64,000 nucleotides of DNA from Streptomyces sp. NBC_00250. Its GTDB lineage: Bacteria > Actinomycetota > Actinomycetes > Streptomycetales > Streptomycetaceae. Location: the NCBI RefSeq assembly GCF_036192275.1, contig NZ_CP108088.1, positions 2,853,501 through 2,917,500 of the forward strand, given 5' to 3'. Position 1 is the stretch's first letter, and the number at the start of each line of letters is the position of its first letter. Positions 42,475 through 53,400 of the stretch are shown here, piece after piece. The position numbers were made by a program, and so were the translations under genes. The notes under the pieces are model-generated. The model searched no databases. It was not told where the DNA came from and saw only the letters and a list, made by a program, of their open reading frames with translations.

Positions 42475-43710
42475 TCAGGACACCGCGGGCAGCGCCGGCC
42501 AGGGGCCGAGCGGATCGTCGTGCAGGGCGCCGAGGGCGACGGCCGTTCCCGCCACGGCCAGGACCCGGCCGGTGAAGCTGCTCGGCACGACGGAGCGCTC
42601 GGGGTCGTCGCAGACCAGCGACCGTTCGGCCGTGGTGGCACGCAACTCGGCCAGGCAGGGCGCCAGTCGGCCGGCGCTCGGTTCGACCACGACGAGCACC
42701 TCGGGGTCGAACATGTCGAGGAGGACGGCTGCGGCCCGGCCGACGGACCGGGCCCGCCGGCGGAACACCGAGTCCGCCACCTCGTCCCCGTCCACCGCCC
42801 GCTGCAACAGCTCCGGGAAGGTCTCGGCGTACAGACCCCGCCGGGCGGCCCGGCGCAGCATCGCGGGCTCCGACACCTCGGACTGGAGGCAGCCGGGGAT
42901 GCCGCACTCGCAGGTCGTGCCGACGTCGCCCGTCCCCACCGGCAGATGGGCGATGTTGCCCGCCCCGAACCTCGGCCCCTGGTGGACCGCGCCGGAGGAG
43001 ACGAAGGCCGCGTCCACCACGTTGCCGACGAAGAGCACCACCGCACTCGCCCGGGTCGAGGCGACGCCGACGAGCTGCTCGGCGCGGGCGAGGGCGCGGG
43101 CGTGACTGTCCACGTGGACGGGGAGCCCGGTGGCCTCCGCGAGCACCTCCCGCACCGGGACGTCCCGCCAGCCCAGCTGCGGATGGTGGACGACGACCCC
43201 GGCGGCCGGGTCGACCCAGTGGCCGGTGGCCACGCCGAGCGCGAGCGCGGTCCGGTCGGAGCCCTGGGCGGCGAGCATCCGGGGCAGCCCCTCGGACACC
43301 CGGTCGAGCACCTCGGCGGGTTCGGTACTGGTGTGCGGGAGGCGCTCCTCGGCGACGAGGCGCCCCCGGAGGTCCATGAGGGCGAGCGTGGTGTGGGTGA
43401 CGGCGACGTGCGCACCGGCGAGGAGATAGCGCGCTGTGTCGATCTCGACGGGGATGTGGGGGCGGCCGAGGCCTCGCGGACCTGCCGTCTCCGGGCCCTC
43501 CTTGACGAGCCCCCGGCCGATCAGGGCGCCGCAGTGGCCGGTGACCGAGGCGGGCGAGAGACCGGTGAGGCGGGCGATCGTGCTGCGGGCGACCGGTCCG
43601 TGGTCGAGGATCGCCCCCAGGACGGCGCCGGTGCTGGCGGCGCGGCGCGGGGGGACGGCCGCGGAGGGGATGTCGGCGCGGCGCAGGGGGACGGGGCGGG
43701 AGGAGGACAT
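42475..43710 (-). CDS. ROK-family transcriptional regulator
   Basis: 411 aa from ATG 43710 (MSSSRPVPLRRADI); a GTG at 43722 with GAAGG upstream is an alternative. An N-terminal winged helix (GAVLGAILDHGPVARSTIARLTGLSPASVTGH) is followed by the ROK sugar-kinase-like fold and the zinc motif CECGIPGC. The usual GExGH signature reads GNIAH and the Glu of CxCGxxGCxE is Gln, so a kinase activity is unlikely. It lies upstream of the sulfonate-type operon and is itself preceded by a Cys-containing leader, so it is the likely local regulator. Confidence 0.85.
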   Translation of the reverse strand: MSSSRPVPLRRADIPSAAVPPRRAASTGAVLGAILDHGPVARSTIARLTGLSPASVTGHCGALIGRGLVKEGPETAGPRGLGRPHIPVEIDTARYLLAGAHVAVTHTTLALMDLRGRLVAEERLPHTSTEPAEVLDRVSEGLPRMLAAQGSDRTALALGVATGHWVDPAAGVVVHHPQLGWRDVPVREVLAEATGLPVHVDSHARALARAEQLVGVASTRASAVVLFVGNVVDAAFVSSGAVHQGPRFGAGNIAHLPVGTGDVGTTCECGIPGCLQSEVSEPAMLRRAARRGLYAETFPELLQRAVDGDEVADSVFRRRARSVGRAAAVLLDMFDPEVLVVVEPSAGRLAPCLAELRATTAERSLVCDDPERSVVPSSFTGRVLAVAGTAVALGALHDDPLGPWPALPAVS

Positions 43711-43989
43711 GCGCGTTCTGTCCACGAGGGCCTTCTTCGGGTCCGTTGCGGTGGTGCGTACAGCCGCCGCGCGGGGTGCGGCCGCCCGTCCCGCCGGGTG
43801 CGGCGGCGGGGAGGGACGGCGGACCGGAGGGACCGGACGGGCGGGGGCCGTTCCGGAGGCGGGCGGACGCGCGAAGCTCCCGGGCGGGAGCCGCTCTCGG
43901 CGTGCGCCGACGGGCCGCGGGTCCACTCCCCCGGAAGGCGCTCTCGGGCTGTCAGGGGGCCGCGCGGTCTCCGCCGTACGCTCGCGGAG

Positions 43990-44064
43990 CTACGGACACG
44001 CGGCGGAGCACACACGCTTCAGGTCGACATGACCTCGTGTCGTGAGAAGCGCGGAACGGTGCAT
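43990..44064 (-). CDS. Second Cys-containing leader peptide (HVDL type) upstream of the ROK gene
   Basis: 24-aa reading frame, ATG 44064, stop at 43990, containing HVDLKRVCSAACP. Streptomyces genomes carry many putative leader peptides with an R-HVDL-R-SA-C pattern near sulfur and sulfonate genes, which this matches from memory. The ATG lies about 9 nt after the -10 of a strong promoter, so the message is nearly leaderless. About 280 nt separate it from the ROK gene. Confidence 0.7.
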   Translation of the reverse strand: MHRSALLTTRGHVDLKRVCSAACP

Positions 44065-44072
44065 GGCGCGCA

Positions 44073-44101
44073 ACATAGCCCGACTGCCGCAAGACGGTCA
44101 A
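44073..44101 (-). promoter_or_regulatory. Promoter of the leader-ROK transcript
   Basis: On the minus strand TTGACC (44096-44101) and CTATGT (44073-44078) are 17 nt apart. Predicted start of RNA is close to 44066, giving a 5' leader of about 355 nt before the ROK start. Confidence 0.7.
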
Positions 44102-44129
44102 TCGACGGCCCGCATGATGGACGGCACCC

Positions 44130-44148
44130 GCCCGGGCCCTTCCCGGGC
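44130..44148 (-). terminator. TetR gene terminator
   Basis: GCCCGGG-CCCTT-CCCGGGC, a perfect 7-bp stem with a 5-nt loop, 22 nt after the TetR stop. Confidence 0.65.
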
Positions 44149-44170
44149 TCCCGGCGCCCCTGACGTGACG

Positions 44171-44752
44171 TCAGCTCCGCTCCCCCATGAGCACCTTGAG
44201 CCCCTCCGTGAGGTCGTCCGCCGTCGGCGCGGTGTCGGGGTCCACCATCCACTGGATCATGACGCCGGCCGCCAGGGCCTGGCAGAGCAGGCCCGCGACC
44301 CGGGCCTTCTCCGGGTCGACCGCCGGGTCGATGCCGAGCATGCCCTCGGCCATCCCGAGCCGGCCCTCCCGCTGCGGCTCCTTGATGGCATCGCGCAGCT
44401 TCTCGTCGTCGTCGAGCCGGGTGACGACCTCGGTCTGGAGCTTCCAGACGGGCCGGCTCGCCTCGGCGGCGGCGATGACCTGCTCCCAGACGTCGTGGAA
44501 GCGCTGGTACGGGTCGTCCGGCAGCTCCCGCTTCGCCTCGCCCGCGGCGGCGGGGCCGACCCGCTCCCCCCACTCCTCGGTGAGCGCCAGGAACGCCTGC
44601 TGGAGCAGGGCGTCCTTGGAGCCGTAGTGGTAGCCGATGGAGGCGAGGTTGGTGCCGGAGGCGGCGACGATGTCGCGGGCCGTGGTCCGCCCGTACCCCT
44701 TCTCCAGGAGGCAGCGCTTGGCGCCTTCGAGGAGGTCTTCCTTGTGTCCCAT
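44171..44752 (-). CDS. TetR-family regulator
   Basis: 193 aa. Helix-turn-helix in residues 5-50 (DLLEGAKRCLLEKGYGRTTARDIVAASGTNLASIGYHYGSKDALL), with an all-helical ligand domain after it. It lies between serA and the ROK leader, alone on its transcript. A 51-bp near-perfect palindrome is immediately upstream. TACAGT six bases before the ATG suggests a leaderless start. Target genes are not evident. Confidence 0.88.
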   Translation of the reverse strand: MGHKEDLLEGAKRCLLEKGYGRTTARDIVAASGTNLASIGYHYGSKDALLQQAFLALTEEWGERVGPAAAGEAKRELPDDPYQRFHDVWEQVIAAAEASRPVWKLQTEVVTRLDDDEKLRDAIKEPQREGRLGMAEGMLGIDPAVDPEKARVAGLLCQALAAGVMIQWMVDPDTAPTADDLTEGLKVLMGERS

Positions 44753-44761
44753 GACAGCACT

Positions 44762-44812
44762 GTACCCGGCGGATAGACGCTTGTGTAAGACGGGCGTCTA
44801 TCGGCCGGGTAC
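44762..44812. repeat. 51-bp near-perfect palindrome between serA and the TetR gene
   Basis: The outer arms are GTACCCGGC (44762-44770) and GCCGGGTAC (44804-44812); the inner arms are GATAGACGC (44772-44780) and GCGTCTATC (44794-44802). One mismatch in 19 bp, 13-nt loop. It starts 17 nt past the serA stop and ends 9 nt before the TetR ATG. It could therefore end serA transcription and also contain the TetR promoter and operator. Confidence 0.75.
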
Positions 44813-44829
44813 GGAGCTTCGGGGGTGCG

Positions 44830-46419
44830 TCAGATCAGGTTGACCGAGCGGGCCGAGGCCGCGCCGATCTCGGCCGAGATCTCCGCGAGCACCGCCGCCG
44901 GGACGGTGTCGTCCACGGTGAGGACGACGAGCGCCTCGCCGCCCTCCTCCGCGCGCGCCACCTGCATGCCCGCGATGTTCAGACCGGCCTCGCCGAGGAT
45001 CCGGCCGACCGTGCCGACGACACCCGGGCGGTCCTCGTAGCGCAGCACCACCATGTGGTCGGCGAGCGCCACGTCCACGTCGTAGTCGCCGACCGCGACG
45101 ATCTTCTGGAGGTGCTTGGGGCCGGCGAGCGTGCCGGAGACCGAGACCTCCTCGCCGTTCGACAGGGTGCCGCGCACGGTGACCACGTTGCGGTGGTCGG
45201 GGGACTCGCTGGAGGTGGTCAGACGCACCTCGACACCGCGCTCCTGCGCGAACAGCGGGGCATTGACGTACGACACCGTCTCGTCGACGACGTCCTCGAA
45301 CACGCCCTTGAGCGCGGAGAGTTCGAGCACCTTCACATCGTGCTGGGTGATCTCGCCGTAGACCTCGACGTCGAGACGGGCCGCGACCTCGCCCGCGAGG
45401 GCGGTGAAGATCCGGCCGAGCTTCTCGGCGAGCGGCAGACCCGGCTTCACGTCCTCCGCGATGACGCCGCCCTGGACGTTGACCGCGTCCGGGACGAGCT
45501 CACCGGCGAGCGCCAGGCGCACCGAGCGGGCGACGGCGATGCCGGCCTTCTCCTGGGCCTCGTCCGTGGACGCGCCGAGGTGCGGGGTGCAGACGACCTG
45601 GTCGAGCTCGAAGAGCGGGGAGTCCGTGCAGGGCTCCTTCGCGTACACGTCGAGACCGGCGCCGGCGACCCGGCCCTCCTTGAGGGCGGAGAACAGCGCC
45701 GCCTCGTCGACGATCCCGCCGCGCGCGGCGTTGACGATGCGGACCGACGGCTTGACCTTGTGCAGCGCCTCGTCACCGATGAGACCGAGGGTCTCGGGGG
45801 TCTTCGGCAGGTGGACGGTGATGAAGTCGGCGACCTCCAGGAGCTCGTCCAGGGCCAGCAGCTTCACCCCCATCTGGGCGGCGCGGGCCGGCTGCACGTA
45901 GGGGTCGTACGCGACGATCTTCATGCCGAAGGCCGACATGCGCTGGGCGACCAGGACGCCGATGCGGCCGAGGCCGACGACACCGAGGGTCTTCTCGCTC
46001 AGCTCGACGCCCGTGTACTTGGAGCGCTTCCACTCGCCGTTCTTCAGCGCGGTGTTGGCCTGCGGGATGTTGCGCGCGGTGGCGACGAGCAGACCGCACG
46101 CGAGCTCGGCCGCGGTGACGATGTTCGACGTCGGCGCGTTGACGACCATCACGCCGGCCTTGGTGGCGGCGGAGACGTCGACGTTGTCCAGACCGACACC
46201 GGCGCGGGCGACGACCCGCAGCTTGTTGGCGGCGGCGATGGCCTCGGCGTCGACCTTGGTCGCGGACCTGACCAGGATCGCGTCCACGTCGGCGATGGCG
46301 GGCAGCAGTTCGGCGCGGTCCGCGCCGTTGCAGTGCCGGATCTCGAAGTCCGGGCCCAGGGCGTCGACGGTGGCGGGCGACAGCTCTTCAGCGATGAGTA
46401 CGACGGGTTTCGAGCTCAC
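44830..46419 (-). CDS. serA: D-3-phosphoglycerate dehydrogenase
   Basis: 529 aa. First step of serine synthesis: 3-phosphoglycerate to 3-phosphohydroxypyruvate with NAD. The start is GTG 46419 (SSKPVVLIAEELSP) with GAGGA upstream; another GTG lies at 46431. Domains: NAD-binding GLGRIGVLVAQRM, VNAARGGIVDE (Arg), DVYAKEPCTDSPLF (Glu), CTPHLGASTDEA (His), then the intervening domain of long actinobacterial SerA, and a C-terminal ACT domain (VLRYEDRPGVVGTVGRILGEAGLNIAGMQ) for serine feedback. It is downstream of ilvC but separated from it by a strong terminator. Confidence 0.96.
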   Translation of the reverse strand: MSSKPVVLIAEELSPATVDALGPDFEIRHCNGADRAELLPAIADVDAILVRSATKVDAEAIAAANKLRVVARAGVGLDNVDVSAATKAGVMVVNAPTSNIVTAAELACGLLVATARNIPQANTALKNGEWKRSKYTGVELSEKTLGVVGLGRIGVLVAQRMSAFGMKIVAYDPYVQPARAAQMGVKLLALDELLEVADFITVHLPKTPETLGLIGDEALHKVKPSVRIVNAARGGIVDEAALFSALKEGRVAGAGLDVYAKEPCTDSPLFELDQVVCTPHLGASTDEAQEKAGIAVARSVRLALAGELVPDAVNVQGGVIAEDVKPGLPLAEKLGRIFTALAGEVAARLDVEVYGEITQHDVKVLELSALKGVFEDVVDETVSYVNAPLFAQERGVEVRLTTSSESPDHRNVVTVRGTLSNGEEVSVSGTLAGPKHLQKIVAVGDYDVDVALADHMVVLRYEDRPGVVGTVGRILGEAGLNIAGMQVARAEEGGEALVVLTVDDTVPAAVLAEISAEIGAASARSVNLI

Positions 46420-46615
46420 GTGAGTCCTCACAGATCCAGTGCGGACGGCCGTCCCGACGGCCGCAGGCGGTGGAGGGGGCTTGCCGCGTGAAAGCGCACG
46501 ACGCTGTGGGCCTGAACGCGAATGTTGTTGAGCAGTGTAGTGGTGCGTCGGCGCAGTTCATGCGCCTCGTTGGAAGGATCACCCGTCCGTGGTTGGACGG
46601 GGTGTCCAACGATGT

Positions 46616-46650
46616 GGACAGGGGCCGGACACACCGTCCGGCCCCTGTCC
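46616..46650 (-). terminator. ilvBNC operon terminator
   Basis: GGACAGGGGCCGGAC (46616-46630) pairs perfectly with GTCCGGCCCCTGTCC (46636-46650), loop ACACC. 15 bp of uninterrupted stem 8 nt past the ilvC stop. A smaller inverted repeat GTTGGAC/GTCCAAC follows at 46592-46610, in the serA upstream region. Confidence 0.88.
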
Positions 46651-46657
46651 CGAAGGC

Positions 46658-48320
<1,663 letters not shown>

Positions 48321-48361
48321 GGTGTGGGTCTCTTCCTTTTCGCTCTGCTTCGTTCCGCGCT

Positions 48362-50206
48362 TCAGTCGTCTTCGCCGTCGCCGAAGTCGGGGCGGACGCC
48401 CCGAGCGGCCATGACCTCGTCGTTCGAGGTGCCGGCGGCGACCATCGGCCAGACCTGGGCGTCCTCGTGGACGATGAAGTCGACCACGACCGGACGGTCG
48501 TTGATGGCATTGGCCTCGGCGATGACCTTGTCCAGGTCGGCCGGGTCCTCGCAGCGCAGGGCGACACAGCCCATGGCCTCGGACAGCTTGACGAAGTCGG
48601 GGACGCGGGTGCCCTTGTTCGCCTGGACGTCGTCCGGGCCGGAGTGCAGGACGGTGTTGGAGTAGCGCTGGTTGTAGAAGAGGGTCTGCCACTGGCGGAC
48701 CATCCCGAGGGCGCCGTTGTTGATGATGGCGACCTTGATCGGGATGTTGTTCAGGGCGCAGGTGGTGAGCTCCTGATTGGTCATCTGGAAGCAGCCGTCG
48801 CCGTCGATCGCCCAGACGGGGCGGTCGGGCTGACCGGCCTTGGCGCCCATCGCGGCGGGCACCGCGTACCCCATCGTCCCGAGGCCGCCGGAGTTCAGCC
48901 AGGTGGCCGGCCGCTCGTAGTCGATGAAGTGGGCGGCCCACATCTGGTGCTGGCCGACGCCCGCGGCGAAGATCGTGTCGTCGGGGGCGAGCTGGCCGAT
49001 GCGCTGGATGACCTGCTGCGGCGAGAGGCTGCCGTCCTCCGGCAGGTCGTAGCCGAGCGGGTAGGTCTCGCGCCAGCGGTTCAGGTCGCTCCACCAGGCG
49101 GCGTAGTCGCCCTTGTTGCCCTCGCTGTGCTCGGCCTGGACGGCCTGGACCAGGTCGGCGATGACCTCGCGGGCGTCACCGACGATCGGGACGTCGGCGG
49201 CGCGGTTCTTGCCGATCTCGGCCGGGTCGATGTCCGCGTGGACGATCTTGGCGTAGGGGGCGAAGCTGTCGAGCTTGCCGGTGACGCGGTCGTCGAAGCG
49301 GGCGCCGAGGGCGACGATCAGGTCGGACTTCTGCAGCGCCGTGACGGCGGTGACGGCACCGTGCATACCGGGCATGCCCACGTGCAGCGGGTGGCTGTCG
49401 GGGAAGGCGCCGAGGGCCATCAGGGTGGTGGTGACCGGGGCGCCGGTGAGCTCGGCGAGGATCTTCAGCTCGCCGGTGGCGCCGGCCTTGAGGACGCCGC
49501 CGCCGACGTACAGCACGGGGCGCTTGGCCGCGCTGATCAGCTTGGCGGCCTCGCGGATCTGCTTGGCGTGCGGCTTGGTCACCGGGCGGTAGCCGGGCAG
49601 GTCGGTCTGCGGCGGCCAGCTGAAGGTGGTCTTCGCCTGGAGGGCGTCCTTGGAGATGTCGACCAGGACCGGGCCGGGGCGGCCGGTGGAGGCGATGTGG
49701 AAGGCCTCGGCGATCGTCCGCGGGATGTCCTCGGCCTTGGTGACCAGGAAGTTGTGCTTGGTGATCGGCATCGTGATGCCGCAGATGTCCGCCTCCTGGA
49801 AGGCGTCCGTGCCGATCGCCTTCGAGGCGACCTGGCCGGTGATCGCGACGAGCGGGACCGAGTCCATGTGCGCGTCGGCGATCGGGGTGACGAGGTTGGT
49901 CGCGCCCGGACCCGAGGTCGCCATGCAGACGCCGACCTTGCCGGTCGCCTGGGCGTAGCCGGTCGCCGCGTGTCCGGCGCCCTGCTCGTGGCGGACCAGG
50001 ATGTGGCGGACCCTCTGCGAGTCCATCATCGGGTCGTAGGCGGGGAGGATCGCGCCGCCGGGGATGCCGAAGACGGTGTCGGCGCCCACTTCCTCGAGAG
50101 AACGGATGAGGGACTGCGCACCCGTGACGTGCTCGACGGTGGTGGCGGGCTGCGCGCCGCTACGGGGCCGCGGCTGCGGATGGTGCCCGGTGGCCTGGTC
50201 GGTCAT
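48362..50206 (-). CDS. ilvB: Acetolactate synthase large subunit
   Basis: 614 aa. TPP-, FAD- and Mg-dependent condensation of two pyruvates to acetolactate, or pyruvate with 2-oxobutyrate, the shared first step for Val/Leu/Ile. Key parts: catalytic Glu in [38 protein letters not shown], and the TPP motif [29 protein letters not shown]. The start is taken as ATG 50206 ([10 protein letters not shown]), 6 nt after AAGAG; ATG 50212 is possible. It is preceded by a leader peptide and attenuator. Citramalate-derived 2-oxobutyrate from CimA would enter here. Confidence 0.97.
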   Translation of the reverse strand: MTDQATGHHPQPRPRSGAQPATTVEHVTGAQSLIRSLEEVGADTVFGIPGGAILPAYDPMMDSQRVRHILVRHEQGAGHAATGYAQATGKVGVCMATSGPGATNLVTPIADAHMDSVPLVAITGQVASKAIGTDAFQEADICGITMPITKHNFLVTKAEDIPRTIAEAFHIASTGRPGPVLVDISKDALQAKTTFSWPPQTDLPGYRPVTKPHAKQIREAAKLISAAKRPVLYVGGGVLKAGATGELKILAELTGAPVTTTLMALGAFPDSHPLHVGMPGMHGAVTAVTALQKSDLIVALGARFDDRVTGKLDSFAPYAKIVHADIDPAEIGKNRAADVPIVGDAREVIADLVQAVQAEHSEGNKGDYAAWWSDLNRWRETYPLGYDLPEDGSLSPQQVIQRIGQLAPDDTIFAAGVGQHQMWAAHFIDYERPATWLNSGGLGTMGYAVPAAMGAKAGQPDRPVWAIDGDGCFQMTNQELTTCALNNIPIKVAIINNGALGMVRQWQTLFYNQRYSNTVLHSGPDDVQANKGTRVPDFVKLSEAMGCVALRCEDPADLDKVIAEANAINDRPVVVDFIVHEDAQVWPMVAAGTSNDEVMAARGVRPDFGDGEDD

Positions 50207-50258
50207 CAGCATCTCTTCTCGAAGCAGAGGGTTTTTGCGAGGTGTTTTGCGAGGCTTT

Positions 50259-50284
50259 GCACCGACTTCGAGGTGAGTCGGTGC
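50259..50284 (-). promoter_or_regulatory. Hairpin between the ilvB attenuator and ilvB
   Basis: GCACCGACT (50259-50267) and AGTCGGTGC (50276-50284) form a perfect 9-bp stem with an 8-nt loop, directly after the T6 of the attenuator. Its role is unknown; it could protect or pause the read-through RNA. Confidence 0.5.
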
Positions 50285-50287
50285 AAC

Positions 50288-50321
50288 AAAAAACCCCTCG
50301 TGCCGTGAGGCAAGCGAGGGG
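50288..50321 (-). terminator. ilvB attenuator terminator
   Basis: Minus strand: CCCCTCG/CGAGGGG stem (50294-50300 with 50315-50321) with an inner TGCC/GGCA helix and GTGA-type loop, then six Ts (50288-50293). It lies 45 nt after the leader stop, before ilvB. Confidence 0.85.
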
Positions 50322-50365
50322 AGCGCGTCGGGTGCGTTTCAAGCGGGGCCTACGGTGGCCCTGCT

Positions 50366-50407
50366 TCAGCCGACGCGCTTTCCAAGTACGAGAATTCGGG
50401 TGCGCAT
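50366..50407 (-). CDS. ilvB leader peptide (MRTRILVLGKRVG)
   Basis: 13 residues with ILVL in the centre and V near the end, covering all three branched-chain amino acids that the operon makes. It is followed by an attenuator. The promoter spacing puts the RNA start on the A of its ATG, so it is translated without a leader. This is the classic peptide-attenuation layout known for actinobacterial ilvB. Confidence 0.85.
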   Translation of the reverse strand: MRTRILVLGKRVG

Positions 50408-50414
50408 GGCACTG

Positions 50415-50443
50415 ACCCTCCCTCTCAGCCCTCACCACTGTCA
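50415..50443 (-). promoter_or_regulatory. ilvB operon promoter overlapping the cdgC stop codon
   Basis: Minus strand TTGACA (50438-50443), 17-nt spacer, GAGGGT (50415-50420), then 7 nt to the leader ATG. The TGA inside TTGACA is the stop codon of the upstream diguanylate cyclase gene. Confidence 0.7.
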
Positions 50444-53400
50444 AGTGGGTGGGACGGGCGTCTCAGTATTTGAGCGGAACGGGGGATGGTTTCCGACACG
50501 GACGGGGACCGCTCCGGGCAGCGGGTACTCGTCCCGTACGAGCGCCCTGCGCAGCCGGTACTCGTCGAGCGGGCCCGAGAAGGCCATGCCCTGGGCGTGG
50601 CTGCAGCCCATGGCCCGCAGCGCGACGACCTGCTCCGGTACGTCGACGCCCTCGGCGACGGTCTGCATCCCGAGCTCGCCGGCGATACGGAGCACCCCGC
50701 GGGTGATCTTGCGGAGCCGGGCCGACTCGACCACGCCCTCGACGAGCCCGCGGTCCAGCTTCAGTATGTCGACGGGAAGCCTCCGCAGGGCGTTGATCGC
50801 CACATGTCCGCTGCCGAATCCGTCGAGCGCGATCCGCACCCCGAGACGGCGCAGGGCGACCAGCCGCTGTTCCAGCTCGTCGAGCGGGATGCGGGGGTCG
50901 CTGTCGGCGAGCTCGACGATCAGCGAGCCCGACGGCAGGCCGTGCCGGGTGAGCAGCGACTCGATCGAGCCGAGCGGCAGCGAGCGGTCCAGGAGCCGGC
51001 GGGCGGAGAGCCGGATGGACACCGGGGCGCGATGGCCGATTCCCGCCCGCTCGGCGGCCTGCTCGACGGCCTCCTCCAGAAGCCAGCGGCCGAGCTCCGC
51101 GGTGCGCTCGCTGTCGTCGGTGACCCGGAGGTACTCGGCGGGGGTGAAGAGGATGCCCTGGGTCGAGCGCCAGCGCGCCTGGGCGCTGACGGCGGAGATC
51201 CGGCCGGTGGCGAGGTCGACGACCGGCTGGTGGAGCAGGGCGAACTCGCCGTCGTGGAGCGCCGTGCGCAGGCGGGCGGCCAGTTCCGTGCGGCGTACCA
51301 CGTCGGCCTGCATCTGGGGCGCGTAGAGCTCGACCCGGTCCTTGCCGGCCGCCTTGGCCCGGTACATGGCCAGGTCGGCGTTGCGCAGGAGGTCGCCGGC
51401 CTCCATGCCGGGCTCGGCGAAGGCGACGCCGATGGAGGCGGCGACCCGTACCTCGTTGCCCCCGTCGACGCGGTACGGCCGGGAGAGCGTGAGCCGGAGA
51501 CGGTCGGCGATCTCCTGGACCTGGTTCCGGCGGGCCGCCTGGTCGCGGCCGCCGTCGCCGAGGATGAGGGCGGCGAACTCGTCGCCGCCGAGCCGGGCGG
51601 CGGTGTCCCCGGCGCGCACGGAGTCGTGGAGGCGGCGGGCGGCCTGGACGAGGAGGTCGTCCCCCGCCTGGTGGCCGAGACGGTCGTTGACGCCCTTGAA
51701 GCCGTCGAGATCGATGAAGAGCACGGCCGTGCCGGGGTCGGAGGCACGGCGACCGCCGAGGGCCTGCCGGACCCGCCGGGTGAAGAGAGCCCGGTTGGGC
51801 AGGTCGGTGAGCGGGTCGTGCTCGGCGTTGTGCTGCAACTGCGCCTGGAGTCGCACCCGTTCGGTGACGTCACGGCTGTTGAAGATCAGACCGCCCTGGT
51901 GCCGGTTGACCGTCGATTCGACGTTGAGCCAGTCTCCCCCGCTCTCGGCTCCGCTCGAGCGGGAGGTACCCCCATGGCCCGAGCGGAAGCGGCATTCGAT
52001 CCGGGTGGTGGGCTCCTCGGCGGGCGAGACGGCCAGGAAGCGCCGTACCTCGTGGACGACGGCGCCGAGGTCCTCGGGGTGGATGAGTGAGGCCAGCTCG
52101 GAGCCGATCAGCTCCTCCGCGTCCCGTCCGTACACCCCGGAGGCGGCCGGGCTGACGTAACGGAGTATCCCGTTCGGCGCGGCGATCATGATGACGTCGC
52201 TGGAGCCCTGCACGAGTGACCTGAAGTGGTTCTCCTTCTGGGCCAGTTCATGGGTCAGGGCGATGTTGTCGAGGAGCATGATGCCCTGCCGTACGACCAG
52301 GGCGAGGACCACCGTGCAGCCGGTGAGGACGACGACGCGGTCGACCCTGCGCCCCTCCACGACGTTGTAGAGGATGCCGAGGGTGCAGACCGCGGCGGCG
52401 AGGTACGGGGTGAGGGCGGCGAGCGAGCCGGCGACCGGCCTGCTGTGCAGCCACGGTCCACGCGCGGGGGCGGCGCTGTCCGGGAGACGGCGCGCCCCCC
52501 AGGGCGCGTAGGCGAGCAGGAGGGAGCCGGCGAACCAGCCGGCGTCGAGCAGCTGCCCCGAGGCGTAGTTCTCGCGCAGCAGCGGCGAGGTGAACAGGGC
52601 GTCGCACAGGACGGTCAGGGCGAGGGCGGCGATCGCGGTGTTGGTCGCCGAGCGGTTCGCCTGCGAGCGCCGGAAGTGCAGGACCAGGACCATGCTCACC
52701 AGCACGATGTCGAGCAGCGGGTACGCGAGCGACAGCGCGGCCTGGGAGACGGACTCTTCCTGGAAGTGGGCGGTGCGGGCGAGGGCGAGGCTCCAGGAGA
52801 GCGTCAGCAGCGAGCCGCCGATGAGCCAGGCGTCCAGTCCGAGGCAGACCCAGCCGGCCCGGGTGACGGGCTTCTTGGCCAGGACGAGGAGGCCGACGAT
52901 GGCCGGCGGCGCGAAGAGTAAGAAGAAGAGGTCGGCGACGGAGGAGTCGGGCACCTCCGTGCGGAGCACGACCTCGTACCACCCCCACACGGCGTTGCCG
53001 GCGGAGGCCATGAACGAGGAGAAGGCGAAGAGCAGCCAGGCGGGGCGGGCGCTGCCGCGGTGAGCGCGGCCGTAGAGGAAGCAGGAGACCGCGGCGGTGA
53101 GGGCGGCGGCGCTGAGTCCGAAGTCACCCATGAAGAGCGCGAGTTCCGGTGAGCCCCAGCCGAGCGAGGCGCCGGTCGTGTAGCCCGCGCAGATCAGCCC
53201 GAGGGCGATCTGGGCGAGGACGCCGCCGGCGCCGGGGCGGCCGGGGTCCCGATGGCCGGAGTCGCCGCCGCTGACGGGGCGGCGCGTGAGGACCGCCCCG
53301 GGCGCGCTCACCGGGCCCTCCGGCGCCGGGCCACCGCACCCTGCCGCGTCGTGCGGGCGCGCCGGCGGCTCGTCGGTGCGCCCGGGTGCGTGCCCGTCGC

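Noticed and set aside
46420..46615. A serine-rich leader peptide upstream of serA
   Set aside because: An ATG frame exists but shows no Ser run and no attenuator hairpin.
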